DNA of 64,000 nucleotides. Source: an uncultured Pseudomonadota bacterium (GTDB lineage: Bacteria; Myxococcota_A; UBA796; GCA-2862545). Positions 20,145 to 30,407 of this stretch are shown here, piece after piece (position 1 is the first letter of the stretch; every line of letters begins with the position of its first letter). The notes beneath the pieces are model-generated. The model worked only from the letters and a program-made list of their open reading frames with translations. It ran no database searches and had not been told where the DNA came from. The DNA is taken from NCBI GenBank assembly GCA_903861005.1, contig CAIOSP010000054.1:33911-97910 (forward strand). Direction: 5' to 3'. Made by a program: the position numbers and the translations under genes.

Positions 20145-21122
20145 ATGAAGCTCGCGACCATCGACAACGGAACCCGCGACGGCGCCCTCGTGGTCGTTCG
20201 CCGAGATCTCGCGGCCTGCGCCTCCGCCGCGGACGTCGCGCCCACGCTGCAAGCCGCGCTCGACGATTGGGACGCCCTCGCGCCCCGCCTGCACGCGCTG
20301 GCCGAGGCCCTGGAGCAGGGCGCCGTGCCCAGCATCGGCTTCGAGCACTGCCGCTTCCGCTCGCCGCTGCCCCGCGCCTACGAGTGGGTGGATGGCTCGG
20401 CCTACGTGAACCACATCGCGCTGGTCCGCAAGGCCCGCGGCGCGGAGCCGCCCCCCGGCCTCTACACCGACCCGCTGGTCTACCAGGGCGGCAGCGGCGT
20501 GCTGCTCGACCCCAACCAGGACGTGCCCCTGGTCGACCCGGCGTGGGGCCTGGACTTCGAGGGTGAGATCGTCGTCATCCTGGGCGACACGCCGATCGGC
20601 ACCCAGGCCACCGCGGCGGGCGGGTCCATTCGACTGGTCACGCTCGCCAACGACTGGACCCTGCGCAACCTCATCCCGCCCGAGCTCGCCAAGGGCTTTG
20701 GCTTCTTCCAGAGCAAGCCGGCCACCGCGTTCGCGCCGGTCGCCGTCACGCCCGACGAGCTGGGCGACGCCTGGAAGGACGGCCGCCTGCACTTGGCCCT
20801 GCTGGTGGACCACAACGGCGTGCGCGTGGGGCACGCCAACGCGGGCCCTGAGATGCACTTCTCGTTTCACGACCTGATCGCGCATCTGACCAGGACGCGC
20901 GCGTACGTCGCGGGCACGATCGTCGGCAGCGGCACGGTGTCGAACGACGATCCGTCCATGGGCTACAGCTGCGTCGCTGAGATCCGCATGCGCGAGACCA
21001 TCGCCGACGGCGCCCCGAAGACCCCCTTCCTCAAGGCCGGAGATCGCGTGCGCATTGAGGTGTTGGACGCCCACGGCAAGAGCGTGTTTGGTGCCATCGA
21101 CCAGCGCGTGGTGTCCGCATGA
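20145..21122 (+). CDS. fahA: Fumarylacetoacetase (fumarylacetoacetate hydrolase family)
   Basis: 325 aa. It would hydrolyse fumarylacetoacetate to fumarate and acetoacetate, the last step of tyrosine degradation. Family metal-binding sites are visible: the acidic pair in DFEGEIVVILGD and the Asp in TLANDWTLRNL, plus GFGFFQSKPATAF and the C-terminal AGDRVRIEVLD strand. The length matches the bacterial ~325-residue form. GGAGG precedes the ATG. It is the first gene of a five-gene operon, and its stop overlaps the next start (ATGA). Confidence 0.92.
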   Translation: MKLATIDNGTRDGALVVVRRDLAACASAADVAPTLQAALDDWDALAPRLHALAEALEQGAVPSIGFEHCRFRSPLPRAYEWVDGSAYVNHIALVRKARGAEPPPGLYTDPLVYQGGSGVLLDPNQDVPLVDPAWGLDFEGEIVVILGDTPIGTQATAAGGSIRLVTLANDWTLRNLIPPELAKGFGFFQSKPATAFAPVAVTPDELGDAWKDGRLHLALLVDHNGVRVGHANAGPEMHFSFHDLIAHLTRTRAYVAGTIVGSGTVSNDDPSMGYSCVAEIRMRETIADGAPKTPFLKAGDRVRIEVLDAHGKSVFGAIDQRVVSA

Positions 21123-21763
21123 AGCTCTACGGCTACTGGCGCAGCAGCGCGACCTGGCGCGTGCGCATCGGGCTCAACCTCAAGGGCCTCGCGTATGACT
21201 ACCAGTCCGTCCACCTGGTGAAGGACGGCGGCGAGCAGAAGACCGACACGCACCGCGCGCGCAACCCGCTGGGTCAGGTGCCCGTGCTGGAGGTTGAAGC
21301 CGACGGCAAGCGGGTGCACTTGTCGCAGTCGCTCGCGATCCTGCAGTGGCTCGACGAGGTCTACCCGACGCCCGCTATCCTGCCGGCGGACGCCATCGCG
21401 CGCGCCCGCGTTCGGCAGCTGTCCGAGGTGGTGAACGCGTGGATCCAGCCGCTGCAGAACCTCGACACCCTCGCGCGCGTCGCGGCGCTGGGCGGCGATC
21501 GCAACGCATGGGCGCGCTCGGCGATCCACGACGGACTGACGGCGCTGGAGGCCACCGTGCGCGACACGGCCGGCACCTTCCTGGTGGGCGACTCGCCGAC
21601 GCTCGCGGACATCTGCCTGGTGCCGCAGCTCTACAACGCCCGCCGCTACGGCGCGGACCTGACGCCGTTCCCCACGCTCCTGCGGGTGGAGGCCGCGTGC
21701 AACGCGCTGCCCGCCTTCCAGGCTGCGCACCCTGATGTCCAGCCCGACGCTACCCCGACCTGA
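21119..21763 (+). CDS. maiA: Maleylacetoacetate isomerase (zeta-class glutathione S-transferase)
   Basis: 214 aa. It would isomerise maleylacetoacetate to fumarylacetoacetate using glutathione. The N-terminal thioredoxin fold has the zeta-class signature YWRSSATWRVRI, followed by NPLGQVPVLEVE and SQSLAILQWLDE (GSH-binding Ser). In the SSCSWRVR motif of the family the Cys is Ala here. The helical C-terminal domain has DSPTLADICLVPQLYNARR. It overlaps the fumarylacetoacetase gene by four bases and is followed 13 bases later by the dioxygenase gene. Confidence 0.93.
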   Translation: MKLYGYWRSSATWRVRIGLNLKGLAYDYQSVHLVKDGGEQKTDTHRARNPLGQVPVLEVEADGKRVHLSQSLAILQWLDEVYPTPAILPADAIARARVRQLSEVVNAWIQPLQNLDTLARVAALGGDRNAWARSAIHDGLTALEATVRDTAGTFLVGDSPTLADICLVPQLYNARRYGADLTPFPTLLRVEAACNALPAFQAAHPDVQPDATPT

Positions 21764-21776
21764 CGCGGAGCCTTTG

Positions 21777-22934
<1,158 letters not shown>

Positions 22935-22942
22935 GAGTCGCC

Positions 22943-24127
22943 ATGCTCGATCGTCTGGTGGTCGGCGAGGTCGCGACCAAGCACCACATCACGCTCCACG
23001 GCCCGGACGGCGCGCTCCGCTACGAGGAGTGCCTCACCCGCAAGGGCTTCGACGGTCCGTACTCCATCCTGTACCACGAGCGTCGCCCGCACTTGGCGCA
23101 GGTGGGGGCCGGGCATCGGCATGGCTGGCCCATGCCGGTGTCGGCGGACGCGGTAAGGCCGCTCGCGCGCAGGCACTACCAGGCGCAGAACGTGAACCGC
23201 GCCAAGTGGCTGCCGTCGTCGAACGCCGGGCCGGTGGACGCGCGCTTCCCGCTGATCTTCAACGAGGACGTGGTGATCGCGACGGTGGTGCCGATGGGCC
23301 CTGACCCGGTCTACGTCACCAACGCGGACTCGGACGAGATCCTGTTCATCCATGAGGGCGGCGGCGTCCTGCGCACGATGTTCGGTGACCTGCGCTTCAA
23401 CGCGCTCGACTACGTGTGCGTGCCGCGCGGCGTGCTGCACCGCTTCATCCCGGACGCCGACACGCGCCAGACCTGGCTGTCAATGCAGTGCCTGGGCGGC
23501 GCGGGCCTGATCGACAAGTGGCGCAACGACGTGGGCCAGCTGCGCATGGACGCGCCCTACTCGCACCGCGACTTCCGCCGGCCGGAGTTCGTGGGGCCGA
23601 TGGACGAGGGCATCCGCGAGCTGGTCGTGCTGCGCGAAGGCCGCTGGCACACGTTCCGCTACGCGGACAGCCCGCTCGACGTGGTGGGCTGGGACGGCAC
23701 CGTCTACCCGTGGGTCTTCCCCATTCTGAACTTCCAGCCGCGCGCGGGGCTGGTGCACCTGCCGCCCGACTGGCATGGAACGTTCGCGGCGCGTGGCGCG
23801 TTGATCTGTTCGTTCGTGCCGCGTGTGGTGGACTTCCACCCGGACGCCATCCCGTGCCCGTACCCGCACAGCTCGGTCGACTGCGATGAATTCCTCTACT
23901 ACGTGCAGGGCAATTTCACGTCGCGCCGCGGCGTGGGGTCGGGCAGCATCAGCGTGCACCCCTACGGCATCCCGCACGGCCCGCACCCCGGGTCGTACGA
24001 GCGCAGCCTCGGCACCACGCGCACCGACGAGCTGGCGGTCATGGTCGACACCTTCCGGCCCATGCACGCCACGCCCTACGCGATCGGCGTCGAAGATCCG
24101 GGTTACCACGACAGCTTCCTCACCTGA
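22943..24127 (+). CDS. hmgA: Homogentisate 1,2-dioxygenase
   Basis: 394 aa, slightly shorter than the ~430-residue enzymes of many proteobacteria. It opens the ring of homogentisate to maleylacetoacetate. The cupin core keeps the iron-binding region: a His in CPYPHSSVDCDEFLYY with a Glu a few residues on, and a second His in GIPHGPHPGSYE. AGGAG lies just before the ATG, and the gap from hppD is 8 bases. Together with the neighbours it completes the route from 4-hydroxyphenylpyruvate to fumarate plus acetoacetate. Confidence 0.93.
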   Translation: MLDRLVVGEVATKHHITLHGPDGALRYEECLTRKGFDGPYSILYHERRPHLAQVGAGHRHGWPMPVSADAVRPLARRHYQAQNVNRAKWLPSSNAGPVDARFPLIFNEDVVIATVVPMGPDPVYVTNADSDEILFIHEGGGVLRTMFGDLRFNALDYVCVPRGVLHRFIPDADTRQTWLSMQCLGGAGLIDKWRNDVGQLRMDAPYSHRDFRRPEFVGPMDEGIRELVVLREGRWHTFRYADSPLDVVGWDGTVYPWVFPILNFQPRAGLVHLPPDWHGTFAARGALICSFVPRVVDFHPDAIPCPYPHSSVDCDEFLYYVQGNFTSRRGVGSGSISVHPYGIPHGPHPGSYERSLGTTRTDELAVMVDTFRPMHATPYAIGVEDPGYHDSFLT

Positions 24128-24136
24128 GGTCTTCGG

Positions 24137-24847
24137 GTGCGTGTAGCGGCGGTGCAATTCAAAGCGGACCGCGTGAACCCAAAGGGCGCGCGCGCGTCGC
24201 TGGCCAGGTGGGTGGGTCGCGCCGCGATCGGCTCGGACCTTGTCGTGTGCCCCGAGATGGCGGCCACCGGCTACATCTTCGCCAACCGCGCCGCGGCGTC
24301 GTTGGTGGCCGAGGACCCCACCGGGCCCACCTTCCAGGCGCTGCGCGTGCACGCCAAGGAGAACGCCGCGTGGGTGGTCGCGGGCTTCCCCGAGCGCGCC
24401 GGCGACACGCTCTACAACAGCGCGATGGTGATCGACGCGCGCGGTGAGCTGGCGTTTGTGTACCGCAAGACGCTGCTGTTCGAGGCCGACGAGACCTGGG
24501 CCTGCCCGGGGGACTCCGGCTACGTCGCGTTCGAGACGCCATTCGGACGCTTCGGCGTCGGCATCTGCATGGACCTCAACGACCCCATGTTCTTGGAGTG
24601 GTCGACCGACTCCGAGCTGGACGCGCTGGCCTTCCCGACGAACTGGCTCGACGAGGGCGGCGACGTCTGGCCCTACTGGCGTTGGCGGGCGTCGCAGGCG
24701 GGGACGACGCTGATCGCCGCCAACACCTACGGGCACGACGCCCCGCTGGACTTTGTGGGGCGCAGCGCGGTGGTGACGGCGGCGCGTGTGCTGGCGGGGG
24801 CGCCGAAGCAGGGGGATGTGGTGGTGCGGGCGACGTTGAAGCGGTGA
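24137..24847 (+). CDS. Nitrilase/carbon-nitrogen hydrolase family protein
   Basis: 236 aa from a GTG nine bases after hmgA. The catalytic triad of the family is present: E40 (VCPEMAATGY), K111 (VYRKTLLFE) and C144 (GVGICMDLND). It would cleave a C-N bond (amide, nitrile or carbamoyl) in a small molecule; the substrate cannot be read from the sequence. Its tight placement at the end of the homogentisate operon suggests that it acts on a by-product or nitrogenous aromatic derivative, which is an inference. The protein is short for the family (usually 260-300). Confidence 0.85.
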   Translation: MRVAAVQFKADRVNPKGARASLARWVGRAAIGSDLVVCPEMAATGYIFANRAAASLVAEDPTGPTFQALRVHAKENAAWVVAGFPERAGDTLYNSAMVIDARGELAFVYRKTLLFEADETWACPGDSGYVAFETPFGRFGVGICMDLNDPMFLEWSTDSELDALAFPTNWLDEGGDVWPYWRWRASQAGTTLIAANTYGHDAPLDFVGRSAVVTAARVLAGAPKQGDVVVRATLKR

Positions 24848-25625
24848 GGGGCGCGCCGTAGGGGCGGCGCGGGCGGCCGCGCTGGGGCCGTTCGTGGCGC
24901 TGGCGCGCCGTGTGCGCGGTCGGCGGTGTGTGCGCCCGTGTCCGAGTCGCGGTCGGTGTTGTCGCACTGGCGTCGGCCGAGTCGCGGCCGGTGTTGTCGC
25001 GTGGATGGTGCCTGAGTCACGGTCTGCGTTGCCTTGCGGGCCACGGCGGGTGCGGTTCGTGCGTCGAACGGCGATGCGCGGCGGCTCGCGCGACGGTGGG
25101 TGCGGCGCGTGAGTCGCACGGCGGTGCGGAACGGCGCGCGCGTTTGTCGGCGTGGCGCGTGTGCGAGTGGCGCGTCGCGCGGCGGAGCGATCGCCGATTG
25201 GGCGTCGGATTGGATCGCGTGCGGCGTGGCCGACCTGTGGGACGTAGGGATCGCGCTGCGCGGTCCGGATGCGCGGTGCGCCGCTCGGGCAACCACCCCC
25301 GGCTGCGATTGGCGCGCGGCTGGGGCGCCGCGCCGCGGGATGGCGCGACCGTTTGCGTGCTCAACCGGCGCGCGAAGCGCGCGGCTCAGTGGGGACTTCG
25401 TGATTGTCATTTGTGAAGGGTTGTCCTTGACAGTTTCGCGGCCTTCGACGCGGACGAGGCGCTGCCGCCATGCGCGCGCCGCGCCTGGGGCACCTCCCGC
25501 GCGCCGCGCAGCGCGGATCGACACTCCTCCGCCTCGCGCGTCGTCTGACGCCGTCGGGAGCGCCCGCAGGCCCCAACGGAGGCGCCGAAATTCGCGGTGA
25601 TACCTCGTCTCATCCCGAGGCCACC
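24848..25625. other. 778-bp stretch without a gene, strongly G-rich on the plus strand
   Basis: No frame shows a recognisable protein. From 24850 to about 25300 the plus strand is dominated by G and GT/GC words, which makes long accidental open frames. The stretch holds the 35-bp repeats described separately. Around 25400-25435 a less GC-rich patch contains TTGACA (25427-25432), a perfect -35 hexamer without a good -10. The end of the stretch is the leader of the HNH gene. Confidence 0.5.
24942..25033 (+). repeat. Decayed tandem repeat, period 35 bp
   Basis: Unit 1 begins at 24942 with CCGAGTCGCGGTCGGTGTTG. Unit 2 begins at 24977 and matches it in 23 of the first 24 bases. Unit 3 begins at 25012 and is more diverged (CTGAGTCACGGTCTGCGTTG). 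The units abut without unrelated spacers, so this is not a CRISPR array. Confidence 0.7.
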
Positions 25626-26675
25626 ATGAACGCCGTCCCCGATCGCGCACACCAAATCCAGGCCGAGCTGATCGCCGCCCTTCGCCAACGTCGCGCCGCC
25701 GAGCACACCGCCGCGCGCCTGCTCCGTCAGGTCGTCGATGAGTCACTGCACCACGCGCTCGGCTACGCGTCGATCTACGACTACGCCGAGCAGGCGCTCG
25801 ATCTGTCTGTCCGCCAAGCGCGCGGCTTGTTGCAGGTCGGCGGCATGTTGCCGTCGCTCCCCGCGCTCGACGCTGCCTTCGCCGAAGGCGCGATCTCGTG
25901 GACCAAGGCCCGCGAATTGATCCGCGTGATCACGCCCGAGACCGAGGCGGCCTGGGTCGCGGCGGCCACGGAGAACACCAGCCGCACGTTGGAGGCGATG
26001 GTGTCGAAGTCGGTTGTCGGCGAGGCGCCGCGCGCGCTGAAGGATGACCCACGTGGGTCAGCGCGTACACGCGTCGTCGTGGAGATGGAGGCGTCGGACG
26101 CCGCGATGCTACGAGACGCGCTCGCGCTGCTGCGGGCCCAGGCGGGCCTGCACGGCGTGGAGATGGACGAGGGCACAGCACTCGCCGCGATGGCGCAGCG
26201 TGTGATCTTCGACGCCGAGGGCGACGCAGCGCCGATCGCTGAGCGCTACCGCGTGATCGTGACGCGCTGCCCCGACTGCGGCGTTGCGCGCGCCGCCAAC
26301 GCCGAGGTCAGTGAGACCGTCGAGGCGCAGGCAGTGTGCGACGCCGAGGTCGTCGATCTGCGGCCCGGTCCGAGCCACGGTTACCTCACGCGCACGATCC
26401 CGCCGGCGATCCGGCGCGCCGTGCTGCACCGCGACGGGACGCGCTGCGCCGTGGCAGGCTGTCGATGTCGGCTGTGGTTGGACGTGCACCACCTGCGATC
26501 GCGCGCGGCTGGCGGGACACACGACGAGGAGAACTTGGTGACGCTGTGTCCGCTTCATCACCGGCGCGTGCACGACGGGCTGCTCGCGCTGGAGTGGGTC
26601 CGTGACCCACATGGGAGCGTCGGGGTCGAGGCGACGCACGCGGACGGACGGACGGCCGTGCGTTGGCTGGGGTGA
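25626..26675 (+). CDS. DUF222-like protein with C-terminal HNH endonuclease domain
   Basis: 349 aa from the ATG at 25626 (CGAGG upstream); the frame is open further upstream but without homology. Residues ~1-230 are the helical region seen in DUF222/13E12-type proteins (DYAEQALDLSVRQARGLLQV, AEGAISWTKARELIRVITPE). Residues ~270-330 are an HNH nuclease: RDGTRCAVAGCRC, VHHLRSRAAGGTHDEENLVT and CPLHHRRVHDG give the zinc Cys pairs and catalytic His. These genes are often multicopy and mobile-like in high-GC genomes. It stands alone next to repeat-bearing DNA. Its target is unknown. Confidence 0.85.
   Translation: MNAVPDRAHQIQAELIAALRQRRAAEHTAARLLRQVVDESLHHALGYASIYDYAEQALDLSVRQARGLLQVGGMLPSLPALDAAFAEGAISWTKARELIRVITPETEAAWVAAATENTSRTLEAMVSKSVVGEAPRALKDDPRGSARTRVVVEMEASDAAMLRDALALLRAQAGLHGVEMDEGTALAAMAQRVIFDAEGDAAPIAERYRVIVTRCPDCGVARAANAEVSETVEAQAVCDAEVVDLRPGPSHGYLTRTIPPAIRRAVLHRDGTRCAVAGCRCRLWLDVHHLRSRAAGGTHDEENLVTLCPLHHRRVHDGLLALEWVRDPHGSVGVEATHADGRTAVRWLG
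26045..26060. repeat. Perfect 16-bp palindrome inside the HNH gene
   Basis: TGACCCACGTGGGTCA reads the same on both strands. A second inverted repeat with the same core lies near the 3' end of the gene: GTGGGTC at 26594-26600 and GACCCAC at 26604-26610, three bases apart. The two sites encode similar peptides (DPRGS and DPHGS). Confidence 0.7.
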
Positions 26676-26831
26676 GCGCGACCTCCGCGGGCGGAATGGC
26701 GCCGGCGCGACGCATCTGGAGCACCGGGGTGCCGGCGAGCATCGGCGACACTCTGGGGCGCGCGCCGTTCGGTGACCTGGGGATGCGCAGCCAGGCGCGG
26801 TGGTCGTCGAACCCGCGACCCAGTCGCAGCC

Positions 26832-27608
26832 CTAGTACGCCACCCGATACACGTACTTCCGGTAGTCGAACGTCCCGTTGCTCTGAAACACCACGTCGTC
26901 CGTGTACTGTACGAGCGCGCCGGTCGCGTCTTGGTAGTACACGGCGCCGTACGTCGACGAGAAGAACAGCTTCTGGTTCGGCAAGACCTGGGGGAGTCCA
27001 CCGAGCGATGCGAACACGCCACCGCACGTCTGGAGGTCCGAGTAGGTCCCTGGGTTGAGATACGGCAGCTCATCCACGCGCGAGTTGATCGCGAGCTCGA
27101 AGCCGAAGGCACAGGACGGGCAGAGCGCGGCCGTCGTCAGCGCGCGCACCTGATGGGTGGTGTACCGGATCTGGCAGTCCACGCGGATCGGCGGGGGCGG
27201 GTTCGGGTCGGTCAACGCGCTCGCATGGATGACCTGCACGGAGCGCGTGAGGGTGCCAATGAATACGGAGCCTGGCGCCACGGTCGCCTGGCCGCGGACC
27301 ATGGCGACCTTGAAGATCGGGACGGCGGTGTCGGTGTCCATGGCGACGTCCGTATCGGCGGCCACGTCTGTGTCGGTGCTGAGGTCGGTGTCGACGGCGG
27401 TGTCGGTGTCGACGGCGGTGTCCGTGTCTGCAGCGTCCGTGTCGGCGGCGAGGTCCGTGTCGGCGTCGTCGTCGGTCTCGGCGGCGAGATCCGTGTCGGC
27501 GGCGACGTCCGTATCGGGGATGGCGTCGGTGTCCGCTGCGGGGTCGGTGTCGCCGGACGGGCCTGTGCCACCGCCCGTGGTTCCGCAAGCCGAGAGCGCC
27601 AGCGCCAT
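26832..27608 (-). CDS. Lipoprotein with a long DTD-repeat linker
   Basis: 258 aa from the ATG at 27608. Residues ~18-92 hold about fifteen Asp-Thr-Asp units (AADTDLAAETDDDADTD and similar). The rest (~165 residues) is a secreted domain with two Cys pairs (DCQIRY, LCPSC) that I do not recognise. With this ATG the signal peptide is only MALALSAC, too short for export. The codons just upstream in the same frame read HSRLAASAA, which would make a normal lipoprotein signal, but no ATG, GTG or TTG is found there. The start is therefore unclear, or the 5' end is damaged. Confidence 0.65.
   Translation of the reverse strand: MALALSACGTTGGGTGPSGDTDPAADTDAIPDTDVAADTDLAAETDDDADTDLAADTDAADTDTAVDTDTAVDTDLSTDTDVAADTDVAMDTDTAVPIFKVAMVRGQATVAPGSVFIGTLTRSVQVIHASALTDPNPPPPIRVDCQIRYTTHQVRALTTAALCPSCAFGFELAINSRVDELPYLNPGTYSDLQTCGGVFASLGGLPQVLPNQKLFFSSTYGAVYYQDATGALVQYTDDVVFQSNGTFDYRKYVYRVAY
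27330..27555 (-). repeat. Low-complexity DNA encoding DTD repeats
   Basis: The coding strand repeats GACACCGAC/GCCGACACGGAC-type words every 9 to 15 bases. This gives the run of Asp-Thr-Asp units. Such DNA can gain or lose units by slippage without changing frame. Confidence 0.7.
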
Positions 27609-27866
27609 CGCGGCGCTAGCGGCGAGGCGCGAGTGGCCTTGAAGCCAGACTTGTACGGCTGCGGTGATGCTCGCCCTCTCACGGACGACTTTATCGGCGA
27701 GGGGAGCCGAGCCGCGAGGAAATTCGTGCGGGCCCGGCGGCGCAGGGGCGGCTCGCCGCGTCCTCGGCGCTCAGGACGCCGCCGCGCCCATGGTCGGCGC
27801 TCCGCCCGCGCGCGGCGCGGAGGTCGCGATGCGCGGAGACCGATCGCCGTCTGCCGCGCGCGCCCC

Positions 27867-30407
27867 TCACTGCGCCTCGACCTTCCCGACCCGCGCCTCC
27901 AGCTCCTCGATCTTCTTCTCCATCTCCTCCAGCTTGGCCGTCGCCGCGACCAGCGCGTCCGGGTCCGACTTGTCGCCGTTCGCGCTGCGGATGGACGTAA
28001 TCGCCGCGTACAGGCTGTCGCGCAGCGCAGCCACCGTCGTCGTGGCCGCGGTCGCGCGCAGCGCGGGGAGGGCCGCGTCGCTGCCCAGGCGCGCGAGCAG
28101 GCTGATGCTCGCCTGGCGCATGCGCATGTCGTCGTGGTGCAGCCAGGGGATCAGGGCCTTGGCGGCGTCGTCCTTCGCGGACTTGGGCGCCTCATCGAGC
28201 TTGGCGAGGGCGACGAGCGCCGACCCGGCGCGGTGCTGCACGCCCGCGAGCTTGTCGCTGGTGAACCGCAGCACGGTGCTCGCGTCGCCGGGCTTGCCGT
28301 GCTCACCGAGCACGTCGAGCGCTGCGGCGTGACGTGCGCCCTGCATGCTGTCGTCGCCCGCGCCCAGCACGTTGAGCGCGTCCTGGCGGGCGACCGACGG
28401 GCGCGCCTCGGCCAGGCCGTCCAGCGCGGCGGCGACGACGGACGGGGAGCGGTCGCGCTTGATCAGCTTGTCGAGCGCGGCGACGGCGCCGTCGTCGAGC
28501 GCGAACTTGCCCAGCGCGCTGGCGATCTCCTCGCGCACCACGGCGGGCGCGTCGGGGAGCGCGTGGAGCAGCGCGTCGCGGGCGGCGGGCGTGCCCAGCT
28601 CACCGAGCGCGTCGGCGGCCTCGCGGGCCAGGCGGAAGGTGTCGTGCTCGGGCTCGGGGATGACGGCGGCGCGCAGGCCGCCCTTGAGGGCCTCAGCCAG
28701 CACCGGCACGGCGACCTCGGCGTCGCCGTCGGGCTTGCCGAGGGCGCGCGCGGCGAGGATGCGCGCGTACGGGCTGGTCGACTCGCGCAGCTGCGCGGCC
28801 CAGTTGGCGGGCGACTGGTGGCGCGTCCAGTTCGCGAGCACGCCGCCCTCCGGGTCGACCATCACCCAACGCACCTGCGTGGCGGTGCGGGTCCACTCGG
28901 CGGTGTCCTGGGCGAACGAGCCGTGGGCGACGTGCTCGCCGCTGTCGTCGGCCCAGGTGATCGTGACGGGGCCCAGGTAGGGCTGCTCGCCGGTCTGCTT
29001 CACGACGATCGACAGCGAGCCGGACGACTCCGACCAGCGCGTGTCGAAGGTGGGCGCGCCCCAGCCGTGGATCCAGCGGTCGAAGAACCACGACAGGTCC
29101 TCGCCGGCCTCGGCCTCGAAGGCGCGGCGCAGGTCATCGGTCTCGGTCAGGCGGCCGGCGCTGGCAGCGACGTAGCGGCGGATCGCGTGGTCGTAGGCGG
29201 CGTCGCCCAGCCAGACGCGGAGCATGTGCAGCGCGGTGGCGCCGCGGATGTAGACGGCCTGGTTGTCGGGCGCGTCGGCGGGGGACCACCCGCGCTTGGA
29301 GACCGGCCCGCCGGTGGTGGCGGCGCCGCGCGCCCAGTCGAGCACCTGACCGGCGTAGGCCTCGCGGCCGAGCGTGTGCTCGGTCCAGCGCGCCGCGTAG
29401 AAGGTGGCGAAGCCCTCGTTGAGCCACAGCTCGCGCCAGCCGTCGCAGCTGATCAGGTCGCCGAACCACTGGTGGGCCAGCTCGTGCGCGGCGGTCGACT
29501 CGGTGTGCGCGTAGTCCACGCCGTCGTCGTCGCTGAGCTGGTTGTCGCCCATGGTGGTCATGGAGGCGTTCTCCATGGCGCCGTACATGAAGCGCTGCAC
29601 GATCACCTGGCGGTACACCGGGTACGCGTAGGGCGCGCCGAGCAGCTCGCCGAACCAGGGGATCATGGCGCCGACGCGATCGAGCCCGCGGCGGGCGTCC
29701 GCGATCTTCATGCTGCGCGGCGCGATCAGCTCGACGGGGATGGTGTGGTCGCCGGCCTGCGCGTCGCCGAGCGGGATGGTCTGGTAGTCGCCGACCGCGA
29801 ACGCGATCAGGTAGCCGACCATCTCCGGGTCCATCGTGTAGCGGGTGGTGGTGAAACCCGGTCGCGCGGCGGCGACGCGGTCCACCAGCAGGCCGTTGGC
29901 GAACGCGGTGAGGTTGGTGGGTGCGGTGATCGCCATCGACACGTGGAAGCGGTCGGACGGGTAGTCCCACAGCGGCAGCCACGCGCGGTTGTCCTCGTCC
30001 TCGCCCTGCGACCACGCCTCCACGACGCCGCGCGAGCTGTCGCGGCCGCGGAAGTGCGCGCCGACCTGCGGGGCGCTCTCCCAAGTCAGGTGGACGACGT
30101 GTCCGACGCCCGGCGTCACGGGGATGTCGATCGCGTCCGGCAGCGTGCGCCACGATGGGATGGTCACGCCGTCGACGTCAACGCCGGTGATGTGCAGCGC
30201 GACCTGGTGCAGGCGGAGCGTGTCGCTGGGCACGCCGAGCGGCGCGATGGTTTGCCAGACCTGCCCGTTCACCGTGTGCGCGGCGGGGTCGACCGTCACG
30301 TCCACGCGCACGTCGGTGATGTCCCAGCGGTGCGGGGGCGCGGCGACGCCCGGCGCGTCGGCGGCCCACGCGGACACCAGGGAAGACAAAAGGAGCGTGG
30401 CGATCAT
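27867..30407 (-). CDS. M1-family zinc aminopeptidase with C-terminal HEAT-type repeats
   Basis: 846 aa from the ATG at 30407 (GGAG upstream); the frame extends further upstream only as a shadow of the thioesterase gene. Residues 1-16 form a signal peptide. The gluzincin motifs are complete: G276-AMEN-280 for substrate N-terminus, H308-ELAH-312 and E331 (HEXXH-x18-E) for zinc. Residues ~540-800 are short helical repeats (ALGKFALDDGAVAALDKLIK, AAALDGLAEARPSVARQDAL) of HEAT/PBS-lyase type, followed by a C-terminal coiled coil (KLEEMEKKIEELEARVGKVE). The protein would trim peptides in the periplasm or outside. It overlaps the thioesterase stop by four bases. Confidence 0.92.
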   Translation of the reverse strand: MIATLLLSSLVSAWAADAPGVAAPPHRWDITDVRVDVTVDPAAHTVNGQVWQTIAPLGVPSDTLRLHQVALHITGVDVDGVTIPSWRTLPDAIDIPVTPGVGHVVHLTWESAPQVGAHFRGRDSSRGVVEAWSQGEDEDNRAWLPLWDYPSDRFHVSMAITAPTNLTAFANGLLVDRVAAARPGFTTTRYTMDPEMVGYLIAFAVGDYQTIPLGDAQAGDHTIPVELIAPRSMKIADARRGLDRVGAMIPWFGELLGAPYAYPVYRQVIVQRFMYGAMENASMTTMGDNQLSDDDGVDYAHTESTAAHELAHQWFGDLISCDGWRELWLNEGFATFYAARWTEHTLGREAYAGQVLDWARGAATTGGPVSKRGWSPADAPDNQAVYIRGATALHMLRVWLGDAAYDHAIRRYVAASAGRLTETDDLRRAFEAEAGEDLSWFFDRWIHGWGAPTFDTRWSESSGSLSIVVKQTGEQPYLGPVTITWADDSGEHVAHGSFAQDTAEWTRTATQVRWVMVDPEGGVLANWTRHQSPANWAAQLRESTSPYARILAARALGKPDGDAEVAVPVLAEALKGGLRAAVIPEPEHDTFRLAREAADALGELGTPAARDALLHALPDAPAVVREEIASALGKFALDDGAVAALDKLIKRDRSPSVVAAALDGLAEARPSVARQDALNVLGAGDDSMQGARHAAALDVLGEHGKPGDASTVLRFTSDKLAGVQHRAGSALVALAKLDEAPKSAKDDAAKALIPWLHHDDMRMRQASISLLARLGSDAALPALRATAATTTVAALRDSLYAAITSIRSANGDKSDPDALVAATAKLEEMEKKIEELEARVGKVEAQ

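Noticed and set aside
24942..25033. CRISPR array
   Set aside because: The units abut with period 35 and no variable spacers, and no cas gene is nearby.
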